Shown here: piece by piece, positions 11,141 through 20,347 of the stretch
Numbering within the stretch: the stretch's first letter is position 1
How the letters are laid out: every line of letters begins with the position of its first letter
NCBI GenBank assembly: GCA_964647255.1
Contig: CAZYGI010000001.1
Location: forward strand, 1-64,000
Length of the DNA: 64,000 nucleotides
Direction of reading: 5' to 3'
From: CAWJEL01 sp964647255
Lineage (GTDB): Bacteria > Chloroflexota > Anaerolineae > CG2-30-64-16
Notes under the pieces: model-generated
What the model was told of the DNA's origin: nothing
The model's input: only the letters and a program-made list of their open reading frames with translations
Database searches by the model: none
Translations under genes and position numbers: made by a program

Positions 11141-12037
11141 ATGGATGCGCAAATTCAGGAATTCCTCAACCACCTCACCGCCGAACGGGGCAGTTCCGGT
11201 AATACCGTGGCAGCCTATCACAACGACCTGAGCCAGCTCAACGAGTTCATGTCGGGGCGGAACCGGGGGGACTGGGCGGACGTCACACGGGACGACCTGA
11301 TCGAATATATCCTCTGGCTGAAAGAACGCGAATACGCGTCCGCGACCGTGGCGCGCAAAGTCGCTGCGATGAAATCATTCTGCGCTTTCCTGCTGCGCAT
11401 CGGCGCGATCGAGGACAACCCGGCCGAAGAGCTGGATTCGCCGAAGGTCAAGAAGCAACTGCCGCACACCTTGAACCCCGATGAGGTGGACCGTCTGCTC
11501 GCCCTGCCCGCGCAGCAGAGCACCACAAAGGCGCTGCGCGACACAGCCCTGCTGGAAATGCTCTATGCGACCGGGATGCGGGTCAGCGAAGTCGCGAGCC
11601 TCACCCTGGAGGATCTCGATCTAGAGGCGGGCACGGTGCGCTGCATGGGCAAGGGGAGCAAGGAGCGGGTCATGCCATTGTACGCCGAGGCGGCGAATGC
11701 GGTGCGCACCTATCTGGATCAGGGACGGTCCAGGCTGTTGGGCGCCAACGAGGGCGAGCGCACGCTGTTCCTGAACCCGCGCGGCGAGCGCCTGACGCGG
11801 CAAGGGCTGTGGTTGATCATCAAGGGCTATGCCCAGCAGCTGGGGCTGCAAGACCGGGTGACGCCCCACACCCTGCGGCATTCCTTCGCGACGCACATGC
11901 TCAATGGCGGCGCGGGCCTGCGTGAAGTGCAGCGGCTGTTGGGCCATGCAAACATCTCCACGACACAGGTCTACACGCATATCTCGCAGGATCGGCTGCG
12001 CCAGGTGTACGACGAGGCGCATCCGCGGGCAAAGTGA
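11141..12037 (+). CDS. xerC: Site-specific tyrosine recombinase XerC/XerD
   Basis: The 298-residue length is standard for Xer recombinases, which resolve chromosome dimers at dif with FtsK. The N-terminal SAM-like core-binding domain spans ~1-90. The catalytic domain carries ATGMRVSEVASL (R147), GKGSKERVMPL (Lys), HTLRHSFATHML (HxxR), LLGHANISTTQ and the nucleophile in QVYTHIS (Y278). A stand-alone gene with its own promoter and no neighbouring mobile genes argues for the housekeeping enzyme rather than a phage integrase. XerC and XerD cannot be told apart here, so the symbol is provisional. Confidence 0.9.
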   Translation: MDAQIQEFLNHLTAERGSSGNTVAAYHNDLSQLNEFMSGRNRGDWADVTRDDLIEYILWLKEREYASATVARKVAAMKSFCAFLLRIGAIEDNPAEELDSPKVKKQLPHTLNPDEVDRLLALPAQQSTTKALRDTALLEMLYATGMRVSEVASLTLEDLDLEAGTVRCMGKGSKERVMPLYAEAANAVRTYLDQGRSRLLGANEGERTLFLNPRGERLTRQGLWLIIKGYAQQLGLQDRVTPHTLRHSFATHMLNGGAGLREVQRLLGHANISTTQVYTHISQDRLRQVYDEAHPRAK

Positions 12038-12113
12038 GGGTGGAGGTTAGGGGTTGGAGGGTGGACCGTCGTTTCCCGCATCCAACCTCCGACCTCTGAC
12101 TTCCAGATCCCAA
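12035..12113. repeat. Spacer micro-repeat, GGAGGTTGGAGG / CCAACCTCC family
   Basis: Begins at the xerC stop (AAGTGA) and runs GAGGGTGGAGGTTAGGGGTTGGAGG, then the complement-like CATCCAACCTCCGACCTCTGACTTCC. The two halves can pair as a hairpin. The same words are found in frame inside the DUF2723 gene at 24067-24150. Confidence 0.6.
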
Positions 12114-12125
12114 AGGAATGGATCT

Positions 12126-12968
<843 letters not shown>

Positions 12969-12977
<9 letters not shown>

Positions 12978-13018
12978 AACGTTGGGACGTTGGAACATTC
13001 CAACGTGCAAACGGGAAT
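12969..13018. repeat. Spacer micro-repeat, AACGTTGGAACGTT family
   Basis: GAACGTTAGAACGTTGGGACGTTGGAACATTCCAACGTGC supplies the PNP stop codon and fills the spacer. It is self-complementary (GTTGGAA/TTCCAAC), so it can form a hairpin. The same family follows the GMC gene at 49917-49957. Confidence 0.6.
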
Positions 13019-13021
13019 CTC

Positions 13022-13771
13022 ATGGCGATCATTGTTGACTTCATCCGGCGTTTGGCGCCCTGGATTTACGGCGCATGCGCGCTGGCTGCCCTCTGGTATC
13101 TGGGGGTGGTGATCCGAGCGCGGCGTGATCGGCACTACGCGGTCTTCAGTTTGGAGCGAGAGCAGGCCCTGAACCGGGTTTACGGCGCGTGGGGCGGCGC
13201 CATCCTGCTGATCCTGGTGATCGGCGCCACGTATCTGCTGAGCACTGTCGTTTCCGACGCGCTGCGTCCGATGATCGCGCAAACTGAGCCCGCCACGCCG
13301 ACGCCGACCGCGACCGTGTCCGTCGGCGCGGCCCTGGTCACGCCGACCCCGCCGCTGCCCGACACGACGCCGACCAACACGCCGACCCGCCGGCCGCGAC
13401 CGACCGCCCTGCCCCAACCCACGACGTTGCCGCAGGAGACGCCGACGCCGGCCCCGGTCAGACCCTCATGCCCGGATGCTCGCGCCGCCATCACATCGCC
13501 CGGCATCAATGCTCAAGTGTCGGGGATGGTCCCCATCCTCGGAACCGCCAGCCACGAGCGATTCCAGTTCTATAAGCTGGAGTACGGCGCAGGCCCCAAT
13601 CCGACCGTCTGGTCATACTTCGACGGGGGCGACAAGCAGGTCCGCGGCGGGCGCCTGGGCACCCTCAACGCTGACGCGCTGGGACCGGGCACTTACAGCA
13701 TCCGGATCGTCGTCGTGGATGCCAGCGGCAATTTCCCCACGCCATGTCAGACGACCGTGGTGATCCGATAA
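13022..13771 (+). CDS. Membrane-anchored Thr/Pro stalk protein with extracytoplasmic C-terminal domain
   Basis: The product has 249 residues: two membrane helices (about 10-28 and 58-78), a ~75-residue stalk made of TPTPTAT/PTPPLPDTTPTNTPT-type repeats, and a C-terminal ~105-residue domain (CPDARAAITSPGINAQVSG ... YKLEYGAG ... GTYSIRIVVVDASGNF) of Ig/FN3-like beta type with two cysteines. The domain is probably displayed outside the membrane on the stalk. No catalytic motif is seen. Such Thr/Pro linkers are common in Chloroflexota surface proteins. Function unknown. Confidence 0.75.
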   Translation: MAIIVDFIRRLAPWIYGACALAALWYLGVVIRARRDRHYAVFSLEREQALNRVYGAWGGAILLILVIGATYLLSTVVSDALRPMIAQTEPATPTPTATVSVGAALVTPTPPLPDTTPTNTPTRRPRPTALPQPTTLPQETPTPAPVRPSCPDARAAITSPGINAQVSGMVPILGTASHERFQFYKLEYGAGPNPTVWSYFDGGDKQVRGGRLGTLNADALGPGTYSIRIVVVDASGNFPTPCQTTVVIR

Positions 13772-13919
13772 AGTCGCGGCGTACGCCCGATTCATGCGCC
13801 GCCTTCGGGCAAAATACCTTTCGAGATCGCGCTGGGTCAGAGCCTTGTGGCGGTGCTCCACCGGCCAAAGCCTCGTTTCCGGTGCGCTATTTGAACCGTG
13901 TTGTCTTTAGGATCCGTGA

Positions 13920-14852
13920 ATGGCACTCACTTTTAGCGGTTTGCTCAAAAAAATCATCACCTACCCGCGCGGTTTCTGGCAGCGCCATGTCGTGAGGTGG
14001 ACCGCCGTGCGGACGCGCGTCGATGCGGTCAACGAAAAAACGTATGCGGCGGCGCTGTCCGCTCCTGAGCCGAGCCGGCGCTGGCAGGCCGCGGCTGGAT
14101 TGGCGCGCGGCCATCAACACAGCGCCGACACCATCGCTGCCCTGGTCGCCGCGCTCGCCGACCCCGAGCCGATCGTTCGCTGGGAGGCCGCGGCCGCGCT
14201 TGCGGCCCAGGATGCCAGCCACGTTTTCCCGACCCTGACCGCGGCATTGGACGCGGCAAACCCGCTGCAACGCGCGGGGGCGGCCGAGGCATTGGGGCGG
14301 GCAGGCGGAGAAGCCGCATCGCAGGTATTGGCGAAGCGTCTAGCGGATACAGACCCGCGCGTGCGCCGCGCGGTGGCTGCCGCCCTGGGGCACATCGCCG
14401 ATCCAACGCAGGTCACTCACCTGCTGCCGCTGCTGACGGACCCCGCGGAAGACGTGCGGCGCGCCGCGGCCCACGCCCTGGGCCAGATCGGCGATCCGGC
14501 GAGCGCCGCGCCGCTGGCCGCGGCGCTCGCGCAGTATCCGCAGTCGGTGTTGGAGCGGCGTTCCCTGGCCGCGGCGTTGGCCCACGCCCCCCATCCCGAC
14601 GCACAAGCCGTCCTGCTTCAGGCCTTGGGCGATCCCGATCCGCAGGTGCGCGGCTATGCAGCCAAAGCCCTGGGCCAGATCGGCAGCGAGGTCGCGCACG
14701 AGGCGCTCACCAGCGCCAAGACCGACCGGGGTGAGTTGCTCCGCGGGACCGTCGGGGATGCAGCAGCGCGCGCCCTGACCTTGCTGGAACGTCGCGGCCG
14801 GCGTTCAGCCGCGACAGCGCCCCAGGAACCTGCGGGCCAGGACGCAGCCTGA
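13920..14852 (+). CDS. HEAT-repeat protein (PBS-lyase type repeats)
   Basis: The product has 310 residues. From about residue 35 to 290 it is a run of roughly seven or eight ~31-residue helical repeats, recognisable by recurring DPEPIVRWEAAAALA, DTDPRVRRAVAAALGHI, DPAEDVRRAAAHALGQIGD and DPDPQVRGYAAKALGQIGS. Such HEAT arrays are protein-binding scaffolds; no catalytic residues are apparent. It stands alone between the stalk protein and a glycosyltransferase, so its partner cannot be deduced. Confidence 0.85.
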   Translation: MALTFSGLLKKIITYPRGFWQRHVVRWTAVRTRVDAVNEKTYAAALSAPEPSRRWQAAAGLARGHQHSADTIAALVAALADPEPIVRWEAAAALAAQDASHVFPTLTAALDAANPLQRAGAAEALGRAGGEAASQVLAKRLADTDPRVRRAVAAALGHIADPTQVTHLLPLLTDPAEDVRRAAAHALGQIGDPASAAPLAAALAQYPQSVLERRSLAAALAHAPHPDAQAVLLQALGDPDPQVRGYAAKALGQIGSEVAHEALTSAKTDRGELLRGTVGDAAARALTLLERRGRRSAATAPQEPAGQDAA

Positions 14853-14898
14853 ACGATTTCGGGGTATTCAAAGCCGGCTCTTCCATGGAGGTAACACA

Positions 14899-15843
14899 AT
14901 GACAACCGATCACCCGACCCTGTCCGTGGTGGCGCCCTGCTTCAACGAAGAAGGGGTGCTGCATGAGCTTTACCGACGCATCAGCGGGGTGCTCGACGGC
15001 GCGGGAGAAGCGTGGGAGCTGGTGCTGGTGAACGACGGCAGCCGTGACCGCACGCCGGAGATCATGCGCGAGCTACACGACGCCGATGCACGCGTCAAGG
15101 TGGTGGATTTCGCCCGCAACTTCGGGCATCAGATCGCCGTGACCGCGGGGATGGACTACGCCCGCGGCGACGCGGTGGTGCTGATTGATGCGGACTTGCA
15201 GGACCCGCCGGAACTCATTCTGGAGATGCTGGCGAAGTGGCGGGAGGGCTACGAGGTCGTCTACGCCATCCGCGCCGAACGCAAAGGCGAAACCTGGTTC
15301 AAGGAGTTCACCGCCAAGGCGTTCTACCGGATCATCTACAAGATCACCGACATTAATATCCCGATGGACACCGGCGACTTCCGCCTGATGGATCGCAAGG
15401 TCGTCGCGGCGTTGAAGACGATGAAAGAGAAGCATCGCTTCCTGCGCGGCATGTCGGTGTGGGTGGGCTTCCGGCAGACAGGCGTGAAATACGTGCGGGC
15501 CGAGCGTTACGCGGGCGAGACGAAGTATCCGCTCAAGAAAATGCTCAAATTCGCGATGGACGGAATCACTTCGTTCTCGTATTTTCCGCTCCAACTTGCG
15601 ACCTACATCGGGTTCGTCTCGGCGGCGATTGCCGTCCTGGGGATCATCGTCACGATCATCCTGCGCCTCTCCGGCAGCCACGCCTTCTTCGGCCAGGCCA
15701 CCACGCTGGTCAGCGTGCTCTTCCTGGGCGGCGTGCAGTTGATCTGCCTGGGCATCCTGGGCGAGTACCTGGGGCGGATTTATGATGAGGTGAAGGGGCG
15801 GCCGCTGTATATCGTGCGCGAGGCGTTAGGATTTGAAGAATAA
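14899..15843 (+). CDS. Membrane-anchored polyprenyl-phosphate glycosyltransferase (GtrB/DPM1-like)
   Basis: A 314-residue GT2 enzyme that would transfer a sugar from a nucleotide donor to polyprenyl phosphate at the inner membrane face. It shows VVAPCFNEEGVLHELYRR, LVNDGSRDRTPEIM, the metal site LIDADLQDPPELI, MDTGDFRLMDRKV, and the arginine-rich RAERYAGETKYPLKKM motif. Two C-terminal membrane helices (~233-255 and ~270-292) follow, ending GEYLGRIYDEVKGRPLYIV. GGAGGTAA stands 6 nt before the ATG. A polyprenyl-phosphate sugar-1-phosphate transferase lies convergent next door. Confidence 0.92.
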   Translation: MTTDHPTLSVVAPCFNEEGVLHELYRRISGVLDGAGEAWELVLVNDGSRDRTPEIMRELHDADARVKVVDFARNFGHQIAVTAGMDYARGDAVVLIDADLQDPPELILEMLAKWREGYEVVYAIRAERKGETWFKEFTAKAFYRIIYKITDINIPMDTGDFRLMDRKVVAALKTMKEKHRFLRGMSVWVGFRQTGVKYVRAERYAGETKYPLKKMLKFAMDGITSFSYFPLQLATYIGFVSAAIAVLGIIVTIILRLSGSHAFFGQATTLVSVLFLGGVQLICLGILGEYLGRIYDEVKGRPLYIVREALGFEE

Positions 15844-15847
15844 CCAA

Positions 15848-15887
15848 TAAGGTGTTTTGGCCGTCTGCAGACGGCCAAAACACCTTA
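15848..15887. terminator. Perfect 40-bp palindrome between convergent genes
   Basis: The core GGTGTTTTGGCCGTCTG is followed immediately by its exact reverse complement, with three more pairing bases on each side and no loop. It lies between the glycosyltransferase stop (15843) and the stop of the next minus-strand gene (15885). It probably acts as a bidirectional terminator; the T-rich tails (TTACTTATTT on plus, TTATTGGTTATT on minus) are imperfect. Confidence 0.65.
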
Positions 15888-16961
15888 CTTATTTCCATCC
15901 GGCTTTCCGTTGTGATACTTCCCCGCCGGCTGTTTGCTCGCCCAGACCAGCAGGATCATCGCCGCCACCCCCAGCACGCCGAGCGCAAACAGCTTCTGCA
16001 GACGGTTCTCCAAGAACAGGGCGAGCGCACCGAACGCCGCACAAAACGCGTAGTAGCTCAGCACGATCTGCCGCTGCGTGAAGCCGATATCCAACAGCCG
16101 ATGGTGCAGGTGGTCACGGCCGTTGAAGCGCGGCTTCCCCCCCTGGCGCAGCCGGTTGTAGATCAGCCACGCCACATCGAGGATGGGCAGCCCCATCGCC
16201 AGCAGGACCGTCGCCACCTTGGCGCCGCCGATGATCCCCAGCGCGGCCACCGCCCAGCCCAGAAAATATGACCCGTTGCTGCCCATGAACGTCTTGGCCG
16301 GGTTGAAGTTGTACGGCAGGAAACCGACCGCCGCGCCGACCAGCGCCACCGGCAGCAGCGCCACGCTGTATTGCCCCTGGCGCACCATGTGGATCGCGAT
16401 AAATGTCGCAACGATGGCCGACACCCCCGCGGCCAGCCCGTCCAGCCCGTCCAGCCAGTTCACCGTGTTCATCATCCCCGTAAACCAGAAGATCGTCAGC
16501 GCCCACACGATCGGCCAGGGGAAGACGATCTCCCCGGCGCCAAAAGGATTGGTGATGCGCTCGATGAAGATAATGAACGCAATGGCGATCAGTGCGGACA
16601 GGAACTGGGCGAGGTACTGCGGCCGGCTGGGGAGTTGAAGCCAGTCATCCACTAGGCCGAAGATGAAGATCGCGGTCGTCCCCAGCAGCAGCCCGGCCAA
16701 CCGCGTCAGCTCGTTGGGATCGAGCCGCGGCGGCAGCCAACGGACCGGCAGCACGAGCGTCGCCAACACCGCCGCGGTGAACCCGGCATACATCGCGATG
16801 CCGCCCAGCCGCGGGATCACCCCGCGATGTTGGCGCCGGCCGCCAGGCCGGTCGGCGATGTTCTGCCGTTGGCCCAGCTTCATGGCCCAGGGTGCGATGC
16901 TCAGGCTGAACAGGAACGCGATCGCGAAGATCAGGATAAAACTAAGAAAATACTGGCTCAA
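15885..16961 (-). CDS. WecA/TagO-like polyprenyl-phosphate sugar-1-phosphate transferase (MraY family)
   Basis: The first membrane step of many cell-surface glycans: transfers GlcNAc-1-phosphate (or similar) from UDP-sugar to undecaprenyl phosphate. About ten membrane helices are seen, with family motifs in cytoplasmic loops: DRPGGRRQHRGVIPRLGG, FGLVDDWL (the DD pair), MNTVNWLDGLDGLAAG, and FNGRDHLHHRLLDIG (the HHR region). No ATG fits; I chose TTG 16961 (LSQYFLSFILIF) with AAGGA eight bases upstream, giving 358 residues. An upstream in-frame codon at 17111 would add a non-family tail. Confidence 0.88.
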   Translation of the reverse strand: MSQYFLSFILIFAIAFLFSLSIAPWAMKLGQRQNIADRPGGRRQHRGVIPRLGGIAMYAGFTAAVLATLVLPVRWLPPRLDPNELTRLAGLLLGTTAIFIFGLVDDWLQLPSRPQYLAQFLSALIAIAFIIFIERITNPFGAGEIVFPWPIVWALTIFWFTGMMNTVNWLDGLDGLAAGVSAIVATFIAIHMVRQGQYSVALLPVALVGAAVGFLPYNFNPAKTFMGSNGSYFLGWAVAALGIIGGAKVATVLLAMGLPILDVAWLIYNRLRQGGKPRFNGRDHLHHRLLDIGFTQRQIVLSYYAFCAAFGALALFLENRLQKLFALGVLGVAAMILLVWASKQPAGKYHNGKPDGNK

Positions 16962-17100
16962 AGATGGAATCCTTGGGATAAACGTGCTGCGCAGCGAGTG
17001 GGTTGGAGCGGAGTGAGCACACCGCGCCTGCGCACGCCGCAGGTGGGTGCAGGTGCCCGCAGATGCGAACGGCTTAATGGCGAAGATCGCATCAACCTGG

Positions 17101-17156
17101 AATACTCCCACTCCGCTTCATACTCCGCGCTTCACGCCCCACGCCCTACGCTACGG
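17101..17156. repeat. Spacer micro-repeat, CCACGCCCTACGC family
   Basis: Runs through ACTCCGCTTCATACTCCGCGCTTCACGCCCCACGCCCTACGC and reaches the asnS stop at 17151. The same words appear at 42460-42500 and, reversed, at 39298-39335. The rest of the spacer (16962-17100) shows nothing I can interpret. Confidence 0.5.
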
Positions 17157-18494
17157 CCGCAACCGGTTCAACATCCGCGGGAACGCGATCGTCTCCCGGA
17201 TGTGATCCAGCCCGCAGATCCACGCCACGGTGCGCTCTACGCCCAATCCAAAACCGGAGTGCGGCACCGAGCCGTAGCGGCGCAGATCCACGTACCACTC
17301 ATACGCCTCGCGCGGCAGCCCGTGCCGGTCAATCGCGGCCAGCAGCACGTCCGGATCGCTCATGCGCTCGGAGCCGCCGATGATCTCGCCGTAGCCCTCG
17401 GGCGCCAGCAGGTCGGACGAGCGGCACACCTCGGGCCGGCCCGGCTCCGGCTCCATGTAAAACGCCTTGACCGCGGTCGGATAGTGATGCACGAACACCG
17501 GCCGGTCGAACTGGCTGGCGATGAACGTCTCGTGCGGCGCGCCGAAGTCGCCCCCCCACTCGATGGGCGGCAGCGGCTCGTCGTTCGGCGGCACGGTGAC
17601 GCCCTGCGCCGCGGCCGCGTTGATCCGCTCGACCGCCTCGTCGTAGCTGATGCGCGGGAAGGGCGCGGTCACCTTCTCCAGCGCGGTCGTGTCGCGCTCC
17701 AACAGCTTCAGCTCGACCGCGCGCTCCCGCAGCGTCGTCTGGACGATGTAGCTGACGTACTGCTCCTCGATCTCCAACAACTGCTCCAGCTTGCAGAACG
17801 CGATCTCCGGCTCCACCATCCAAAACTCCTGCAGGTGGCGCCGCGTCTTGCTCTTCTCTGCACGGAAGGTGGGGCCGAAGCAGTAGGTCTTGCCCACCGC
17901 GAAGATGTTCGCCTCGTTGTAGAGCTGGCCGGTCTGCGCCAGGAACGCGTCCTCGCCGTGGAAGTCGGTCTTAAACAGCGTCGTGGTGCCCTCGGCCGCC
18001 GACGGGGTGAGGATCGGCGTGTCCACCAGGGTGAAGCCGTTATCGTCCAGCCAGTCGCGCATCGCCTTGATGATAGTCGCGCGCACGCGCAGGATGGCCC
18101 ACTGACGGTTCGAGCGCAGCCACAGGTGCCGGTTGTCCATCAGGAACTCGACACCGTGCTCCTTGGGCGCGATGGGGAACTCGCCCGACTCCTGGACGAC
18201 CGTCAGCCCGGTCACATCCAGCTCGAAGCCGCCGGGGATGCCGGGCGCGCGCTCGTCGGCCTTGACCGTACCGGTGATGATCAGCGACGACTCCAGCGGC
18301 ATGCGCTTGGCGGCCTCGAAGTCCTCCTCCGAGACGTTGCCCCGAAAGACCACCGCCTGGATGACGCCCGTGCCATCCCGGACGCGCAAGAACTGGAGCT
18401 TACCTTTGCCGGTCTTCAGTTGCAGCCACCCCTGCAGGGTGACGGCCTGCCCGACGTGGCGGGCGATATGTTCGATGCGAGTGATAGTGGGCAT
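17151..18494 (-). CDS. asnS: Asparaginyl-tRNA synthetase
   Basis: Charges tRNA-Asn with asparagine. The 447-residue class IIb enzyme has an N-terminal OB-fold (VTLQGWLQLKTGKGKLQFLRVRDG), motif 2 (FRAEKSKTRRHLQEFWMVEPE, the FWMVEPE form typical of AsnRS) and motif 3 (GFGLGVERTVAWICG). KAFYMEPEPG replaces the aspartate-specific residues of AspRS. Its presence with AspRS at 39940 shows direct Asn charging. ATG 18494 lies ~80 nt from an extended -10 promoter. No T-box is visible in its leader, unlike aspS. Confidence 0.95.
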   Translation of the reverse strand: MPTITRIEHIARHVGQAVTLQGWLQLKTGKGKLQFLRVRDGTGVIQAVVFRGNVSEEDFEAAKRMPLESSLIITGTVKADERAPGIPGGFELDVTGLTVVQESGEFPIAPKEHGVEFLMDNRHLWLRSNRQWAILRVRATIIKAMRDWLDDNGFTLVDTPILTPSAAEGTTTLFKTDFHGEDAFLAQTGQLYNEANIFAVGKTYCFGPTFRAEKSKTRRHLQEFWMVEPEIAFCKLEQLLEIEEQYVSYIVQTTLRERAVELKLLERDTTALEKVTAPFPRISYDEAVERINAAAAQGVTVPPNDEPLPPIEWGGDFGAPHETFIASQFDRPVFVHHYPTAVKAFYMEPEPGRPEVCRSSDLLAPEGYGEIIGGSERMSDPDVLLAAIDRHGLPREAYEWYVDLRRYGSVPHSGFGLGVERTVAWICGLDHIRETIAFPRMLNRLRP

Positions 18495-18582
18495 ACGGAC
18501 TCCGAATTGCGAATTACGTGATTCGACTTGATCTCTGCGTGAAATGGAATATACAAATATCTCAAATTACCGAACGCGGGCG

Positions 18583-18591
18583 ATTATAGCA
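18583..18591 (-). promoter_or_regulatory. Extended -10 promoter for asnS
   Basis: TGCTATAAT on the minus strand (18591-18583), a perfect extended -10. The -35 is weak. Start near 18576; the ~80-nt leader shows no recognised regulatory fold. Confidence 0.6.
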
Positions 18592-18615
18592 CAGGGCAGG
18601 CAAGCGGCATAACCG

Positions 18616-18801
18616 CTCCATCCGCGCTACCCCCACGATCAGACCGTGTGGGTCAGTGGCTATTCCCCCTGGCTGCTGGCGCGCTCCACCGATGGCGGCG
18701 CCAGTTGGCGGCAGTTGCCTTTCTATCTGCTGCTCCCCCTGGCGGCGCCGGAAACGTGTGCGCCGGAGGAGGGGTGCCGGGCTGACTTGATCGCGCGGTA
18801 A
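18616..18801 (+). pseudogene. Fragment of a BNR/sialidase-like repeat protein
   Basis: Sixty-one codons read LHPRYPHDQTVWVSGYSPWL, then LLARSTDGGASWRQLPFY and LLPLAAPETCAPEEGC, ending at TAA 18799-18801. They match the minus-strand gene at 46298-47563 almost residue for residue (PRYPQDQTLWVNGY, LLARSTDSGATWRKLPFY, LIPLAAPETCAPDGNC). An in-frame TAA lies immediately upstream (18610-18612) and there is no start codon, so this is a gene scrap left between asnS and the CorC-type gene. The remaining part of 18495-18830 holds only the asnS leader and promoter. Confidence 0.8.
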
Positions 18802-18818
18802 CCCTCCCGCAACTGCTC

Positions 18819-18850
18819 CGTGTCGCCGCGTCACCGTGTCGCCGCGTCAC
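18819..18850. repeat. Two tandem 16-bp units, CGTGTCGCCGCGTCAC
   Basis: Exact tandem duplication that overlaps the 3' end of the CorC-type gene and supplies its last codons and TGA stop (18831-18833). Same family as 33980-34050, 42422-42460 and 46256-46284. Confidence 0.7.
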
Positions 18851-20183
18851 CGTTTCGCTCCACCCGCACGCGCGCGATCTTGCGCTCCTCCATCTTGGTG
18901 ACAGTGAAGCGCAAGTTGCCGTAGGCGATTACCTCGCCTTCTTTTGGGATGCGACGGATCTGGAAGAGCAGCAAGCCGGCCAACGTCTCGTAGTCGGGCG
19001 AGGTGGGCAGGGTCAGCTTCAGCGCCTCGTTGACCTCATCTACACGGGTTTGGGCGTCAAGCTCGTACGCGCCGCCGGCCAGCTTGGACACCTGCGGCTG
19101 CTCCGTGACCCACTCGTCGGTGAGGCGCCCCACGACCTCCTCCGCCAGTTCCTCCGAGGTAATCAGTCCGGCCGTGCCGCCGAACTCGTCTATCACCACG
19201 GCCATGTGCTGGCTGTCTCGACGCATCTGGTTGAACAGGTCACCGACGCGGCGGCTCTCCGGCACGACCAGCGCCGGCTGGATCACGCCCGCCGCCGCCA
19301 GGGTATGATTCACGATGTCCGGATTTTCGACCACGCGAGCTACCACTTCCTTCATCGAGACGACCCCGCAGATATGATCGAGGTCCCCTTCATACACTGG
19401 GAAGCGGGAATGACGCGAGTCTTTGAAATGCTCCAGCAGATCGCGCACGGTGGCGTCTTTTCCCAGCGCGACGATGTCGGTGCGCGGGATCATCGCCTCG
19501 CGCACGAAGCGGGCGCCGAACTCCATCGCGCGCAGCACCAGCTTCTCGTCGCCCGAGGTGATCACGCCTTCGTCCTGGCTCTCGCGCACGACTTCCTTCA
19601 GTTCCTCGATCGTGTGGATGCCGTGGCCTCCCGTCTGCCCGCCGATGCCCAGCAACCGCAGCACCAACGCGGTGGAATGATCCACCAACCAGACCAACGG
19701 GCTCGCGATCCGGCCAAAAACGGTCATTGCTCCCGCCACGGCCAGCGCCGACTCGACCGGGTAGCGCAGCGAGATGGTCTTCGGCACCTGCTCGCCGATC
19801 ACCATCAGGATAAAGGAAAGAAGCACGAACACCAGGATCGTCGCCAGCGCCCCGGACAGTGGCCGCAGAAACGGCACCACACCGAAGACGCGGGCCAACA
19901 CCGGTCCCAAGAGCGCGCGCAGCGGCTCCTCGGCGACGACACCCAAGAGCACCGAAGCCATCGTGATGCCCACCTGCGAGCCGGCGATCGCCCAGTCCGG
20001 GTCGCGCAGCATGGCGGAGGCGAGCTTTGCGCTGCTGTTGCCCTCGCTCGCCAGCCGCTCAATCTGTCCCCGCCGCACGGTGACGATGGCGAACTCGAAG
20101 AGAACAAAGAAGGCGTTGGTCAGCACAATGACCACGCCTGCGATGATCGGGCCCAGAATCGAGGACCCGCCAGCTTCTTCCAT
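18831..20183 (-). CDS. CNNM/CorC-HlyC family membrane protein (DUF21 + CBS pair)
   Basis: The 450-residue protein belongs to the hemolysin C/CorB/CNNM group, implicated in Mg2+/Co2+ efflux or its control. Order: DUF21 membrane domain with about four helices (residues ~1-190), two CBS domains (~210-330: AMIPRTDIVALGKDATV, RFPVYEGDLDHICGVV), MAVVIDEFGGTAGLITSEELAEEVVG (the family signature), and a C-terminal CorC_HlyC domain (~350-440). ATG 20183 has AGGAGGAAAG in front. The last residues NGDAATR come from the tandem repeat at 18819-18850. Confidence 0.92.
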   Translation of the reverse strand: MEEAGGSSILGPIIAGVVIVLTNAFFVLFEFAIVTVRRGQIERLASEGNSSAKLASAMLRDPDWAIAGSQVGITMASVLLGVVAEEPLRALLGPVLARVFGVVPFLRPLSGALATILVFVLLSFILMVIGEQVPKTISLRYPVESALAVAGAMTVFGRIASPLVWLVDHSTALVLRLLGIGGQTGGHGIHTIEELKEVVRESQDEGVITSGDEKLVLRAMEFGARFVREAMIPRTDIVALGKDATVRDLLEHFKDSRHSRFPVYEGDLDHICGVVSMKEVVARVVENPDIVNHTLAAAGVIQPALVVPESRRVGDLFNQMRRDSQHMAVVIDEFGGTAGLITSEELAEEVVGRLTDEWVTEQPQVSKLAGGAYELDAQTRVDEVNEALKLTLPTSPDYETLAGLLLFQIRRIPKEGEVIAYGNLRFTVTKMEERKIARVRVERNGDAATR

Positions 20184-20212
20184 AGCACTTTCCTCCTGAA
20201 CAAAACGCGACT

Positions 20213-20218
20213 ATTATA
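20213..20218 (-). promoter_or_regulatory. -10 element for the CorC/HlyC gene
   Basis: TATAAT on the minus strand, start near 20206, then AGGAGGAAAG and ATG 20183. The -35 is weak. It is back to back with the rhomboid promoter. Confidence 0.45.
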
Positions 20219-20269
20219 CTGCATGGTGCGTCTGCCGAACCATTTCCGTGTCGAAATGAACGCACGGCC

Positions 20270-20298
20270 TTGGGGCCGCTCTCCAAATATGCTATACT
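20270..20298 (+). promoter_or_regulatory. Promoter for the rhomboid gene
   Basis: -35 TTGGGG (20270-20275), 17-bp spacer, -10 TATACT (20293-20298) with TGc extension. This also argues against an ORF start at 20270 and for ATG 20348. Confidence 0.55.
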
Positions 20299-20347
20299 CT
20301 CGACCGACGATGCGCCCGACGATTCCTGTGCTCCGAAAGGACCGACC

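Noticed and set aside
11141..12037. Phage or genomic-island integrase
   Set aside because: Length and motifs match housekeeping XerC/D, it has its own promoter, and there are no att repeats, tRNA or mobile genes around it.
13290..13460. Tandem DNA repeat at the Thr/Pro stretch
   Set aside because: The repetition follows from the protein stalk (TPTPTAT-type codons) and is a coding feature, not a separate repeat element.
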